A DNA stretch of 64,000 nt from Patiria miniata (taxonomy: Eukaryota; Echinodermata; Asteroidea; Valvatida; Asterinidae): positions 3,782,001 through 3,846,000 of the forward strand of contig NW_024037074.1 of the NCBI RefSeq assembly GCF_015706575.1, read 5' to 3'. Shown here piece after piece: positions 1-11,000 of this stretch. The stretch's first letter is position 1. The number at the start of each line of letters is the position of its first letter. A model generated the notes under the pieces. It made no database searches. It was not told where the DNA came from and saw nothing but the letters and a program-made list of their open reading frames with translations. Made by a program: the position numbers and the translations under genes.

Positions 1-243
1 TTTTGCCATCTGTCATAGCTATGAAGGTTTGCCTACTACTTACTGCACACAACACTTATTATAATGGAACACATACTTTCCGGTACCTGGATGTAGGCCA
101 GGTCACGTGGGTCAGTGAGAGCCCTCTATAGATACTTTAAAAATAGTCAGAGTCTTTAGGTCTGGGAACTGACTCATTTTTAGGTTTACAGACTACCCTT
201 TATTATTTATGCACAGAGTACGCAGTCTTCTGGACCATATACT

Positions 244-440
244 GTCAGTGCAACAAGGTCGTAACTCGATTCTACAACAAAGTCGTATCTTGCGGGAATA
301 CGCCCCGTGCAACAAGGCCGTATCTCGACGTCCATTGACTTTGCGTGTACATCTGGGTAGCGAGATACAACCTTTTGTCATTCTAAAACTCGCATTTTGC
401 GTTCATGCCATTTTAGGAGATACGACCTTGTTGCACTGAC
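244..440. mobile_element. Small palindromic MITE
   Basis: The ends are inverted copies, GTCAGTGCAACAAGGTCGTA and its complement at 419-440. A third copy of GTGCAACAAGGCCGTATCTC lies inside at about 308. No coding capacity; family not assigned. Confidence 0.6.
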
Positions 441-448
441 ACGACGAT

Positions 449-925
<477 letters not shown>

Positions 926-1159
926 TCAAAAACAGCTTCACTACACACAGGCATGCAACTAAAAAGTCACACAAAAAAAGAGGCGATTCAGATCTTTCCA
1001 AGACTTTGTACAGTGTTTTTCTATTTTTAATGGCACACATAGGAAGTAAAAAAAGTGAGGAAATCAGCTCATCCGAGGAAAAGTTGCATGCCTGTACACA
1101 AAGATATTTATTCCAACCCCTTTAGACCCCTTTTCTGATATATTAGCCCTAACCCTCAA

Positions 1160-1515
1160 AATCTTCCAGGTGGTTTTGGAGGATTTTGGAGGATTGGGGC
1201 TGAATGGCAAAAAAGTGTTGGTTGATTTTGGAGGATGCATTGTGTCGAGTTCGTAGGCTGTCCCCAGCATTGTTTATGTTCAGTCATGCATAGCTGAGGC
1301 CCACATTAAACTTGATATTGTCGGCACTGCCCCTGGATATCATTAGCACTGCCTCAATATATACTGATTATAAGAGGATTTTGAAGGATTGAGGCAGTGG
1401 TCACCCCTCCACTAAACAAATTCAAGAAGGGGCGGATGATTTTGGAAGATTGAGGATGAATCCCATTTTTATATGGTGGCAATTGGAGACTTTCGCAGGA
1501 TTGAGGATGGTTCCT
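1160..1515. repeat. Degenerate GGAGGATTGAGG-type repeats
   Basis: TTTTGGAGGATTG and close variants recur at about 1174, 1185, 1219, 1378, 1440 and 1500. Spacing is irregular. Otherwise 810-1960 holds nothing I recognise. Confidence 0.4.
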
Positions 1516-1921
1516 AGCCAAAAGGGCCTAGGGGTTTAGGGTTAATGGCATTGGTGCTAGTGCTAGATGAATTATCCAAATATCAGATATGAACAAGTTG
1601 ACAAATTCCATAAAGGAAGATTTTGTCTGGACAGGATTAATCTGGACATTCTGATGTCAAATTTCAATATTCTTTTGGTATTTACTTTAAGAGCATTTTA
1701 TAGGCACCATACCTGAAAGTTCATTGACCTTCTTCATGGCACTCTGGATGTCATCCTCCACTGTTTTGATGACTGACGTGTAGGGTCCTGAGCCCTGATT
1801 ACAAAATAATAGGACAAATTGTGATTACTGATAAAGTAAAGCATAGGAGTACCATAGACGTAACACTGTGCAATCTTTCCTACCCAGCCTGACATGTCTA
1901 AATCATAAATGTATGTGTTGG

Positions 1922-1964
1922 ATTATTGCACATAAACTCAATGACTAAATGTACAGGATTGTTG

Positions 1965-1997
<33 letters not shown>

Positions 1998-2352
1998 GAA
2001 ATTTATAAAGCGCCAAAATCAAACAGTTTGCTCTAAGGCGCTGAGGGGGCACCAAAAAGAAGACAAATTATTGATGGTACACCTCCTGAAACAGGTGAGC
2101 TTTCAGGAGTGTCTTGAATGTATGCAGTGAGGTGGTATCTCTAATGTATTCTGGAAGTTTGTTCCAGATTCTGGGGCCGTATACAGAAAATGATCTATCA
2201 GCAAAAGAGACACAATGGGTTCTAGGCTCAACAAAGTGCAGTGAACAGGACGTTGATGATCGATGATTGCACATATACTCAATGACTAAATGTACATTGA
2301 ATTCTTGTACACACGTAATGTACATTCAATGACGAAATGCACATTGGACTGT
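1922..2352. repeat. About 45-bp tandem repeat split by a LINE tail
   Basis: The unit (CTCAATGACTAAATGTACA with TTGCACA) occurs once before the LINE fragment and twice or more after it (2265-2352). Confidence 0.55.
1966..2262 (-). mobile_element. LINE 3' end (CR1/L2-like), truncated
   Basis: Minus-strand reading from about 2262 to the stop at 2068-2070 gives DRSFSVYGPRIWNKLPEYIR then LHTFKTLLKAHLFQ, the conserved C-terminus of CR1/L2-type LINE reverse transcriptases. Its 3' end has GGCGCTTTATAAATTT followed by (TTGA)n, a typical tail. Only the last 60 or so residues remain. It lies inside a short tandem array. Confidence 0.75.
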
Positions 2353-2399
2353 TGCACACAAATTCCATGAGACCCCCCTCCCCCCCCCCCAAAAAAAAC

Positions 2400-4048
2400 C
2401 CCTTGATATTTGTGTGCTAGGGTTCACCAGGTTGTACAAAAAATATTACCCAATTAAATACTCACATATGTCTTAAGAAGTGCGATATCTCCTTCATCGA
2501 GTGCTAATGAGGAAAAACAAAAGGAGCTTGATTGTAATCGGTAATGCACAAACAGGCAAAAAAATGTCCTTGCATTATTTGTAATGAACTTCACATCGAT
2601 TTGCACTCAGGTTCAGTAGCTGTAGTCTCTTCACATAAACACAATTATTCTTAGGCCCGAACAACAGCATCTTCCCAACAACAGTTGGGACGCTCCTGTA
2701 AACAGTTGAGACTAAAATGTAATTTCACTTCACTTCTCGATTATAGCAGGCTTTCAAGCAGACCCAGGTGAAAAAAATAGAACAGTAGGATCAACACCAA
2801 AACAAAACCCCCAAAAACCCCAGGCCAAAAGAACAACTTTGGAGGACAAAATCAGGATAAATGGAGGACTTTTGCGGGCTTTCAGGAGTAGTTTTCACCC
2901 ATCAAACCAAATATAGTCTTTATTTTTTTACTTGGCCTTATTCAGTCATTTGACTCAACCAGCTAGTTAGTGATGTTTAAAAAAAAAAAAACTGTTGCGG
3001 AAAGACTGAGCCTGAGGGCAAGACTTTGAATTTGAATTTTTTGAGGGAAATGGTGGGGTTAAAAGGACGATGCAAACAAAGATGGTGATCACCGTGACAC
3101 ACCGTGAATGCACAAATCCGCATTGCCACTGATTCGCATAGCACCAACCCTACCATGATTAATAACAAACGTGAGCAGCTAAATCGCATTTTCGGAAAAA
3201 ATGTTGCAACCTGACGCTACTTTCGAAACAGAAAAAAAAAGAAGATTTTTTTTGCTTATCTTGTACCTCAGACATGTCAGAGACAGAGAGTATACTTTCA
3301 TGTGAGAATTGTAAGGAATATGTTGATAAAGTCTTTAAGAGAGATTTGTAGGCGAATGTGTGGCCAACTTAGTGAATTTGTACATGTCACGCACCGGTGG
3401 AGGGCTTCAACAGGCAGTGACATGTTAAAATTCACTAAGATGGGCACGCCCACTGCCCATTAAGTATAAACGCGCGCCATTGGAACCGTAAGTTAATGCA
3501 ACTTGAGTGTTTGCGTCATCCAATGGGCGCATGGTGGTGCGCGCGCGTGTATGGCGTTTTTACAAACCGAATAATATTTTTAATTCGTACTACATATACC
3601 TATTAACTTACAAAACCACTTGAAGTTGAACGTCCCACTACAATGATATGTTCCCATTCTCCTTGTCAGAGTCATATTATAAAACATTGCTTACTGGACA
3701 TGCTGGACGTATAACGTATTCCTCATGCGTTCTCAGCATGCATTTGATACATAGGCCTACAGGGACTGGTACTTGTCTAGCCTAAACAAAGCACTTTCCA
3801 GACTAGTTCCCAGTCCTCCCGTTAAATATTACAAAACTTCCCATAATATAAGTGGGCAGAAAAAAGCAATAATAACAGGCACCCACAGGTTTAATTTGGT
3901 TCAAATTATCGTAGTTATACGACATGTACGAGTACAGAAGCATAGAACATTTTCTTTCCTCTTAATAATTATGATTTATTTCCCTTTTAACCTCTATACT
4001 ATACATTTCATTTAACATAATTATGTCGTTCAATGTTTGTTAAGATTG
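2400..4048. other. Intergenic, no gene seen
   Basis: The stretch is AT-rich with short homopolymers. A small hairpin repeat is at about 3369-3440 (TTAGTGAATTT and AAATTCACTAA facing each other). No reading frame here resembles a known protein. Confidence 0.5.
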
Positions 4049-4057
4049 CGTAAAATT

Positions 4058-4997
4058 TAGCTGGAGTTACCCAGCCCTGAGTTTTATCATTGGGTTGTCA
4101 TCTAGGGCTGGAGCGAGTTTTTCTCGTAACTTGTAGTATAGGCAAAAAATTTTGGAAAATGTTCAATTTTGTCCCCGTTACACACTAATTGCAACTGCAA
4201 CTCACTCCAAACTTGCCTGGAATAACCATTACACAGGTCCTTGAAGTAAAAAACGATCCACGATGAAGATTCAGCCTACAATTGCAGTGAAAACAGGAGG
4301 AATAACCGCTAACTTGCTGGCATGGCCAGGACCGCAATTGGTTTGTGCACAAAAAAAAATTGTGTACAATGAATGGCGGTTGATTATCAGGCACAGAGCG
4401 CTGTCAACTACTCGTTTTTGCCGGCTGCGCTGGCTGTTGGCGCCTGACGTCACGCGGAAGCGTAACACCCGATAACTGTTTCATGCACTAATATGAGGTT
4501 TACCACTCGCATCACAGCTTTGGTACTGGAACCGCAACCGATTGTGCATGAAACAGTCATTGGGTGTTACGCTTCCGCGTGACGTCAGGCGCCAACAGCC
4601 AGCGCAGCCAGCAAAAACGAGTAGTTGACGGTTCCGTAGTTGACAGCGCTCTGTGCCTGATAATCGACCGCCATTCATTGTACACAATTTTTTTTTGTGC
4701 ACAAACCAATTGCGGTCCTGGCCATGCCAGCAAGTTAGCGGTTATTCCTCCTGTTTTCACTGCAATTGTAGGCTGAATCTTCATCGTGGATCGTATTTTA
4801 CTTCAAGGACCTGTGTAATGGTTATTCCAGGCAAGTTTGGCATGTTTGGGGTGAGTTGCAGTTGCAATTAGTGTGTAACGGGGACAAAATTGAACATTTT
4901 CCAAAAATTTTTGCCTATACTACAAGTTACGAGAAAAACTCGCTCCAGCCCAGATGACAACCCAATGATAAAACTCAGGGCTGGGTAACTCCAGCTA
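4058..4997. mobile_element. 940-bp palindromic foldback element with 9-bp target duplication
   Basis: Left arm 4058-4487 and right arm 4545-4997 are inverted copies over more than 400 bp, separated by a 57-bp spacer. The ends read TAGCTGGAGTTACCCAGCCC and the complement. The 9-mer CGTAAAATT occurs immediately outside both ends (4049-4057 and 4998-5006), the target length typical of Mutator-like elements. The right arm has small insertions, including a 15-bp tandem duplication near 4627. It has no protein of its own; reading frames in the arms are mirror images of one another. Confidence 0.9.
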
Positions 4998-5032
4998 CGT
5001 AAAATTCATAAATTGCGCACGTGATATTCCCA

Positions 5033-5130
5033 CGCATTCTTAAGAATGAGCGCTCATTTTTCAGATTGCGTGCTCATTGTTAAGAATGCGCGCTCATTGT
5101 TAAGAATGCGCGCTCATTCTTAAGATTGCG
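5033..5130. repeat. About 23-bp tandem repeat
   Basis: GCGCTCATTSTTAAGAATGC-like units occur about four times in a row, directly after the foldback element. Confidence 0.65.
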
Positions 5131-5139
5131 TGATTTTCA

Positions 5140-6515
5140 AGAAAGCGCACAACAGCATTGCACATGAGACCGAACATGCTGAAGACGTTCCGTCATTACT
5201 CAGCAAAAATATGCAGACAGATCGGCGTCAATAATCTCTGATTTCATGAACCAATAAAAATACCTTGTATTGGTTTGTCTTCTTTCTCCTCTTCTTTCTT
5301 TACTTTCCGCATATCACCCCCTAAATGGTCCGGCATGATGTCTTTTTTGTGACTTTTTAAACCTACAAAATCACAAAAGTTTTTGTTGTAATGAATGGCA
5401 GACGAAACTATGTAGCGCCCTCAACAGTTTACAAACTGAAAGGCACCAGCGCCCTCTTCAGGGCAGCTTATGTGTAAAAAGATTTGTTTTATTTAAACTT
5501 TTTTTTTTCTTTTAAATATTTCCATTAATTTTTCATGAAGTAATTTTGTCGTATATATATTTTTATAACAAAAAAAATCTTGTTTATCTTAAACTTTGCA
5601 CCGGCACCTCGGGTAAGAATTATTGCTCGAGGCTAAGTGATGAAAAAACATGGCTGCGCCCAGGTTGACTTTAAATTGTTGACGAGGCAATTTTTTTAAA
5701 ACTTCTTTTCTGCTCAGAAGGACGGCATAAAAATCACGCGAATTCCATTCATCCACCGATGAGAAGATTCAATTCCGTCATGGCTAGAATTTACCCGACG
5801 ACGGGTACGTTGGTTCTTAAAATTGAGGTTGATGAAGTCACTATCTAAATTTCTAGTTAAGTTAGTTACTATAAAGAAAGGGGCGGGGTTATCAGTTCGG
5901 TGTGGGCAGTCGGTTTTTTTTTTTACCAAGGAATTAGGTAGTCCGAGTATCACCCGTTATCCACGGAGCAAGTCTCATGTGGTAATCCTTACCTTTAGGA
6001 CCCCTTTCCTATATAAGGTTAAAAGACTCACCAAACAGCTGACTAAATGACCCTCAAAAGTGACATTCTGATATTTCTTGGCACATTTGAACATTTGGCA
6101 ATGACACCTCTTTAATATCGGCAGGTTTAATTTTGTAGAAAGAGGGCTGGGCTTTGATTTATGAGGGGTTAAAGACGACGATGACAAACAGAAAATATAT
6201 TAAAAATGCAAGATGGCGAACTGCAAAAAAAGGTAGGAAAGTCACATTTTCTTTGAAAGTGCTTTCAAAATTACAACTAACATGAGTTTATCTGAAGTAA
6301 AAAGACTGCTCTAGCTTGCAAAAGTCACTTTGGTACTGGACAGTCATCTGCAAAAGTCAGTTTTGAACAGAACTCGTACAAAACAGAGGTGTCCTAAAAG
6401 TAAGGATTACCTCTCATGTATAACGTCTGATATGTCTAGACATGTACATACGCAAGCCGCGCGCCTGCCAATCGGAGTCGACTTTAATAAATCGTGACGT
6501 CATGAAATGACTCAT
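5140..6515. other. Intergenic, no gene seen
   Basis: No recognisable protein, RNA gene or clear repeat. It contains a GCGCCCTCT motif near 5449, a sequence that recurs across the window. Confidence 0.45.
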
Positions 6516-6523
6516 TTCATTCC

Positions 6524-7031
6524 TAGCCCAAATGTGGCCAATTTACTGGACTATCTCCATAAATAAAGGCCACATTTTGTACCCGAACATGTAGAGCTTG
6601 TCAAGTTTTCATTTTCACATTTAGACTTAATTGTAGTTTATTTATGCTCTACCGCACACTTACCCTCTTTAAACTTAAAAAAGCGAAAGAAAATTAGTCC
6701 CCCCCCCCTTTTTTAGACATCTGTTTTTCGGTTAATTTTATGGTGGAATTTAGATACGCTTATGTGTGCAAATGAACCTGGAAATTACACGAAATATAGA
6801 CGTCTGAAAAACAGGCAAATGACGGGGGGACTAATTTTCTATCGCTTTAAAGAGGGTGAGCATGGTGAGTGTGCTTCTAAAGCGTAAATAAACTGCAAAT
6901 AAAGTCTAAATGTGAAAATAAAAACTTGACAAAGTTGTACATGTTTGGGTAGGCCTACATTGTCCAAGTACAGTGAGTGTGGCCTTTATTTACGGAGGTA
7001 GTCCAGTAAATTGGCCACATTTATGGGGCTA
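6524..7031. mobile_element. hAT-like MITE with 8-bp target duplication
   Basis: The ends TAGCCCAAATGTGGCC and GGCCACATTTATGGGGCTA are inverted, and the arms extend inward over about 200 bp each. TTCATTCC lies outside both ends (6516-6523, 7032-7039). A fragment of the same family is at 21904-21952. Confidence 0.85.
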
Positions 7032-7079
7032 TTCATTCCTAAATCAGGACTAAATGGTTAGATTCCTTCCTTCCTCCCC

Positions 7080-7240
7080 TTCTCCCTTGAAAGTGCAGCC
7101 TCATACGTATGAGGATAAACGTACTTGCCAGGAACACCGGGGCGAACCCCTTCTCTTCTTAGTGAACCCTTGCCACTGTTGCCTCTGACCAGAGCATGAG
7201 TCTGATGCTGTTAACTGCTAGGCCATGACACTCCACTGGA
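7080..7240 (-). mobile_element. tRNA-derived SINE remnant
   Basis: The minus strand reads GGCCTAGCAGTTAACAGCAT and CATGCTCTGGTCAGAG, a tRNA-like A-box half. The left part runs into GGTTCACTAAG. A perfect 18-bp palindrome (ACTCCACTGGAGTGGAGT region) is at its right edge. Confidence 0.45.
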
Positions 7241-7611
7241 GTGGAGTGTCAATTGGTCAATTCGAATGCAGTACATTTGTAATACATACAGAGCGCGTGG
7301 CACCTTTTTTATCCATTGTCTATGACATGCAACGGGTGAATGACTGACAACCCAATATAGAAAGCGCCGGCTGATTGGTCAAAATCTAGGAGGTCAAGAG
7401 GCAGGGTCTTGCCTTATTAATCAGCAAATCTGTTCACGCGTAATAGATTCACCATGGTCTATTACATAGACTAGGAATTGGGTGGGGCATTAGAGATGTT
7501 TTTTTTTGGGTGGCAGTATTAATTCACTTCACCAAAAGACACCAGCCAGATTCTTCAGAGTCCAGGGGATCGGAAAAAATTGACCTTGAAACTTCCTTTA
7601 TATGATATTAG

Positions 7612-7816
7612 GGAAAGATTCCCATATCTGGCCATCACTTGTCATCCTGTGCACAAACCCAGTACGAAACTGGTCTGAAAATATCCAAGTGTTTTCTCAG
7701 TAAAAGCTTCAATATTTTCCCTGCTAAATTCGACTTTTTAGAAAATATCACTTTCTGATGGCTGATTAGGTCACTGAAAGGAAAAAGTAGTGATGGCCAG
7801 ATATGGGAATCTTTCC
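7612..7816. mobile_element. Small palindromic MITE (about 205 bp)
   Basis: GGAAAGATTCCCATATCTGG at the left faces its perfect complement at the right. The inverted match is about 27 bp. No target duplication is clear. Confidence 0.75.
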
Positions 7817-7992
7817 AATTTCGGCACTGCAAATTTGACTGGCACAGAACATGCTGAACATGCGCTGTTAGTGTTTTATTTTTTTATTTAGAATTTTAAC
7901 GTGACAAGTGCTTGTCTGGACGGTTCCACACGTACGTGTCATTGTCAAACTTGAATGGTAAAACTATTTGTTTTGATACAGTTGTGGCTTTG

Positions 7993-8074
7993 ATGATCAT
8001 CGCTGTAGTCGTCTACATGCTGGTGTTCTATTTACCCTTGCCATCCAACCAGGGAGACGACAGAAAACCAAAAG
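7993..8074 (+). CDS. GLT8D1: GLT8D1-like exon 1 (signal anchor)
   Basis: This exon encodes a hydrophobic anchor followed by SNQGDDRKPK and ends in phase 1 at the donor AAAG/GTATGC. The sequence upstream stays open to 7900 but has no ATG, so the true N-terminus may include an unseen exon. Confidence 0.7.
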
Positions 8075-11000
8075 GTATGCCTGAGTTGCAGCTTCATTTT
8101 TTTATTTTACAGTAGACACCACGTAACACCACACATGGTTCTGCCTTGTCATACTCGCTACTGTGTGTACATGTACGTGTCCTACATACCCCCCGAGGAC
8201 CGACACAGAAAGGGAGAACAACAGATCCTTTCAGTCCTCGGGAGTTGGGTCTTTTGTTGAAACGGTCCTCTGTAGTTTGTGTGCTTATTCTATGGGAGAG
8301 TGTTATATTACAGGGACAAGGGGAAACACAAAGCATTGTCCTTGAGAGTATAGTGTGTGTACGTGTTCCGTGTTTGAGCTCCGTGCACAAGTACCCCCTC
8401 AACGGTAAGAAAGGGAGAGTTGGAGGAGACCACTGGGAGAGACAATTGAACGCATTGCCGATGACGCCTGATGCTTACACGAGGATGCTATGGACTTTTG
8501 CACATTCAGAGTAAAATAAGTGAGGCATGCTTGGTGCTGTACAGGCACAGATTAGTACGCGTTTGTGGTGTGTCCCATCCAGTGGGTTCTTAGAAAGTAG
8601 TTTAAAAAAAGCGCCCTCTGTTGTTTGGACACGGAGTCCATTCCACATACCACTACCAATCACATGGAAAGCAACTACTTGACCTGTGCCAATTTGCTTC
8701 TAGATCATGTATGAATTAATATCTTTAGTGTACAAAATTAACAGTACAGGGTGTTTCAATAAAAAGGAAACCCAACTTTGAAGAACCAGTATGGACAGAC
8801 TAAATGTTTACTGGCTATAAAACTGGTATTATCTGAAAGCGTAATCTCTATGCTTTTCAATGATACCTTGTTTACATTTCCAGGGTCATGCATCACTGAG
8901 CATCATTGTCTTGAAAACTGGATGCAAAATTGCAGTTGGTTCACTTTCATGTCAAACACAATAGGCATGGTGTGCATGAGAATAAGTATTCAAGAAGAAG
9001 ACAGTAGTGCATAATAAGAAACCAAGAAAACAAGTCGGGTTGGTTTCAAAACTGGATTTTATTGTTTGTCACAAATTCTCGTTTTGACCAAGCCACGTTC
9101 AAAACAATGTGCCATTTTCCCGAGGATTGACATTCAAGCTATTTCACAGACATTTCCGTAACAATAGGCACACCATGTCCAGTGTTTTTTTTTTATGAAA
9201 GTGAACCAACTGCATTTTTGCATCCAGTTTTCAAGACAATGATGCTCAGTGATGCATGACTCAGAAAACCTAAACACGTTATCATTAAAAGCATAGAGAT
9301 GACGCTTTCAGATGATACCAGTTTTATAGCCAGTAAACATATCGTCTGTCAATACTCATTCTTTGAAGTTGGGTTTCCTTTTTTATGAAACACCCTGTAC
9401 AGGTGATGGTGGTTGCTGCAGTGTGATTTAGTTTCAGAAAACATTGAAAAGTGACAGAGCACTTAAGCTGCAATTGCTAGAAGTAAACATGGAAAGAGTA
9501 AGGGCTTGTACTGTATGAAACTTATCTTATAAAAACTGAAGTATGAACCCAGCTGTAACAGTCTAACCCTACAATCCACATTTTGTTAATTGTCTCCAAA
9601 AATAAATGTTACAAATCCAATAGAGAAGACAACTTTAACTCTTCAAAATCCTCTGGATGGTTCAGACAATTTTTTTTTAAGGATTTGCGGAAGGTAGAGC
9701 CTGGCCATTGTTACTCTACACAGGGCAGTTTTGCCTGCTGAAATCTGGACTCAAAAAGGCCATTCAGTTGAAGATTTCTGAGATTTTAGGAAATAGCTTT
9801 CCCAAACTTCCTGAAGGGTTTCACAGCGTTTCCCATTTTTTTTTTAGCAGCCAGTTGAAGTACATTTGGAATTGGGCAGATATTGAAGTCTTTGTCTTCC
9901 TGAAAAACAGATGTTTTAGCAGCCAAGCCGGACGGACCCCTCCTCCTCGCCCCAGCCCATCCCAAGAGGAATACCAGCAAAGGGTCCAAGTCGGGCCTCA
10001 GAAAAGCCCCCCAGCTGCACAAACTGTCTCACAAAGGCAAGGATGTGGTCAACGTGGTGGTGTGCTCGGACGAGAAGACGCTGGGCGGCCTGATCGCCAC
10101 GGTGAACAGTATTTGGCTGAATACCAAGTCCCACGTCAAATTCTACATCATGGTGGACAAGGAATCCTTGCTGCATCTCAGGTAACCATGTGCATTTTTG
10201 CTGCTTATTTGTTTTCAAATAAACCACAAAGGTAGGGTAACTGACAAGGTTTATTGCTTTTGAGCAGCGCCCTTTGAGACAGCGACATTGACAAACCGGG
10301 AATACGCCAACATTGGGCTGGCTAGGTTAGTTGGTAGAGCACTGGTACGGTAATCTGGAGGTCGCAGGTTCAAACCCCGCTCCGTTATCTCCTTGACCAT
10401 TACTAGATAATGGATGCACATATACATGTATAAGATTTGAAGAAAGTAAATAAGAGGTTTATTCCCATTTATGGTTGTTCTTAAACCATGAGAAATCCAT
10501 CAAAAACTCTTGCATGGTAAATAGATTTGATTCGTTCGGTTACATTAATTGTGTCCATTTTTGTAGGTCATGGCTGGCCATACCTGCCCTACGGGATATT
10601 GACTACACTATGGTGGCATTCAACGAGTCGTGGGTAAAGGGAAGAACGCAAGCCAAAGATGTGAGAAGAGAATCCGTTTCGCCGGTGAGTCTATGTTAAT
10701 TCAAATCGCAGTATCATTTGTTAGGCATTCTGGCAAAATGAGACGGAATGGGCTCAGGCCGTAGTGGAGAAAAATGTAAAAAAGCAAATGGGGGTATTTT
10801 TCCCCTGATTTATTGATATTTGTAATCTTTGATATATTTACTATTCACATTTTAAGGAAATAATATAAAAATTGTGGAATAAAGAGTTTTTTTTTAAAGA
10901 AAAACACAATTGGCATCTTTCATTTTCACAAATGCAAAAGTCGAAACTTTAAAGGCCCTTTTCTCAGTATTTTACTTGTTTGTTATGTCGATAAATACAA

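Noticed and set aside
4263-4784. Open frames of about 70 codons on both strands of the foldback element
   Set aside because: They are mirror images produced by the inverted arms and have no protein resemblance.
8146-8514. 122-codon open frame after GLT8D1 exon 1
   Set aside because: Part of it is a dispersed repeat found on the minus strand near 49.7 kb, and it does not fit the GLT8D1 reading frame.
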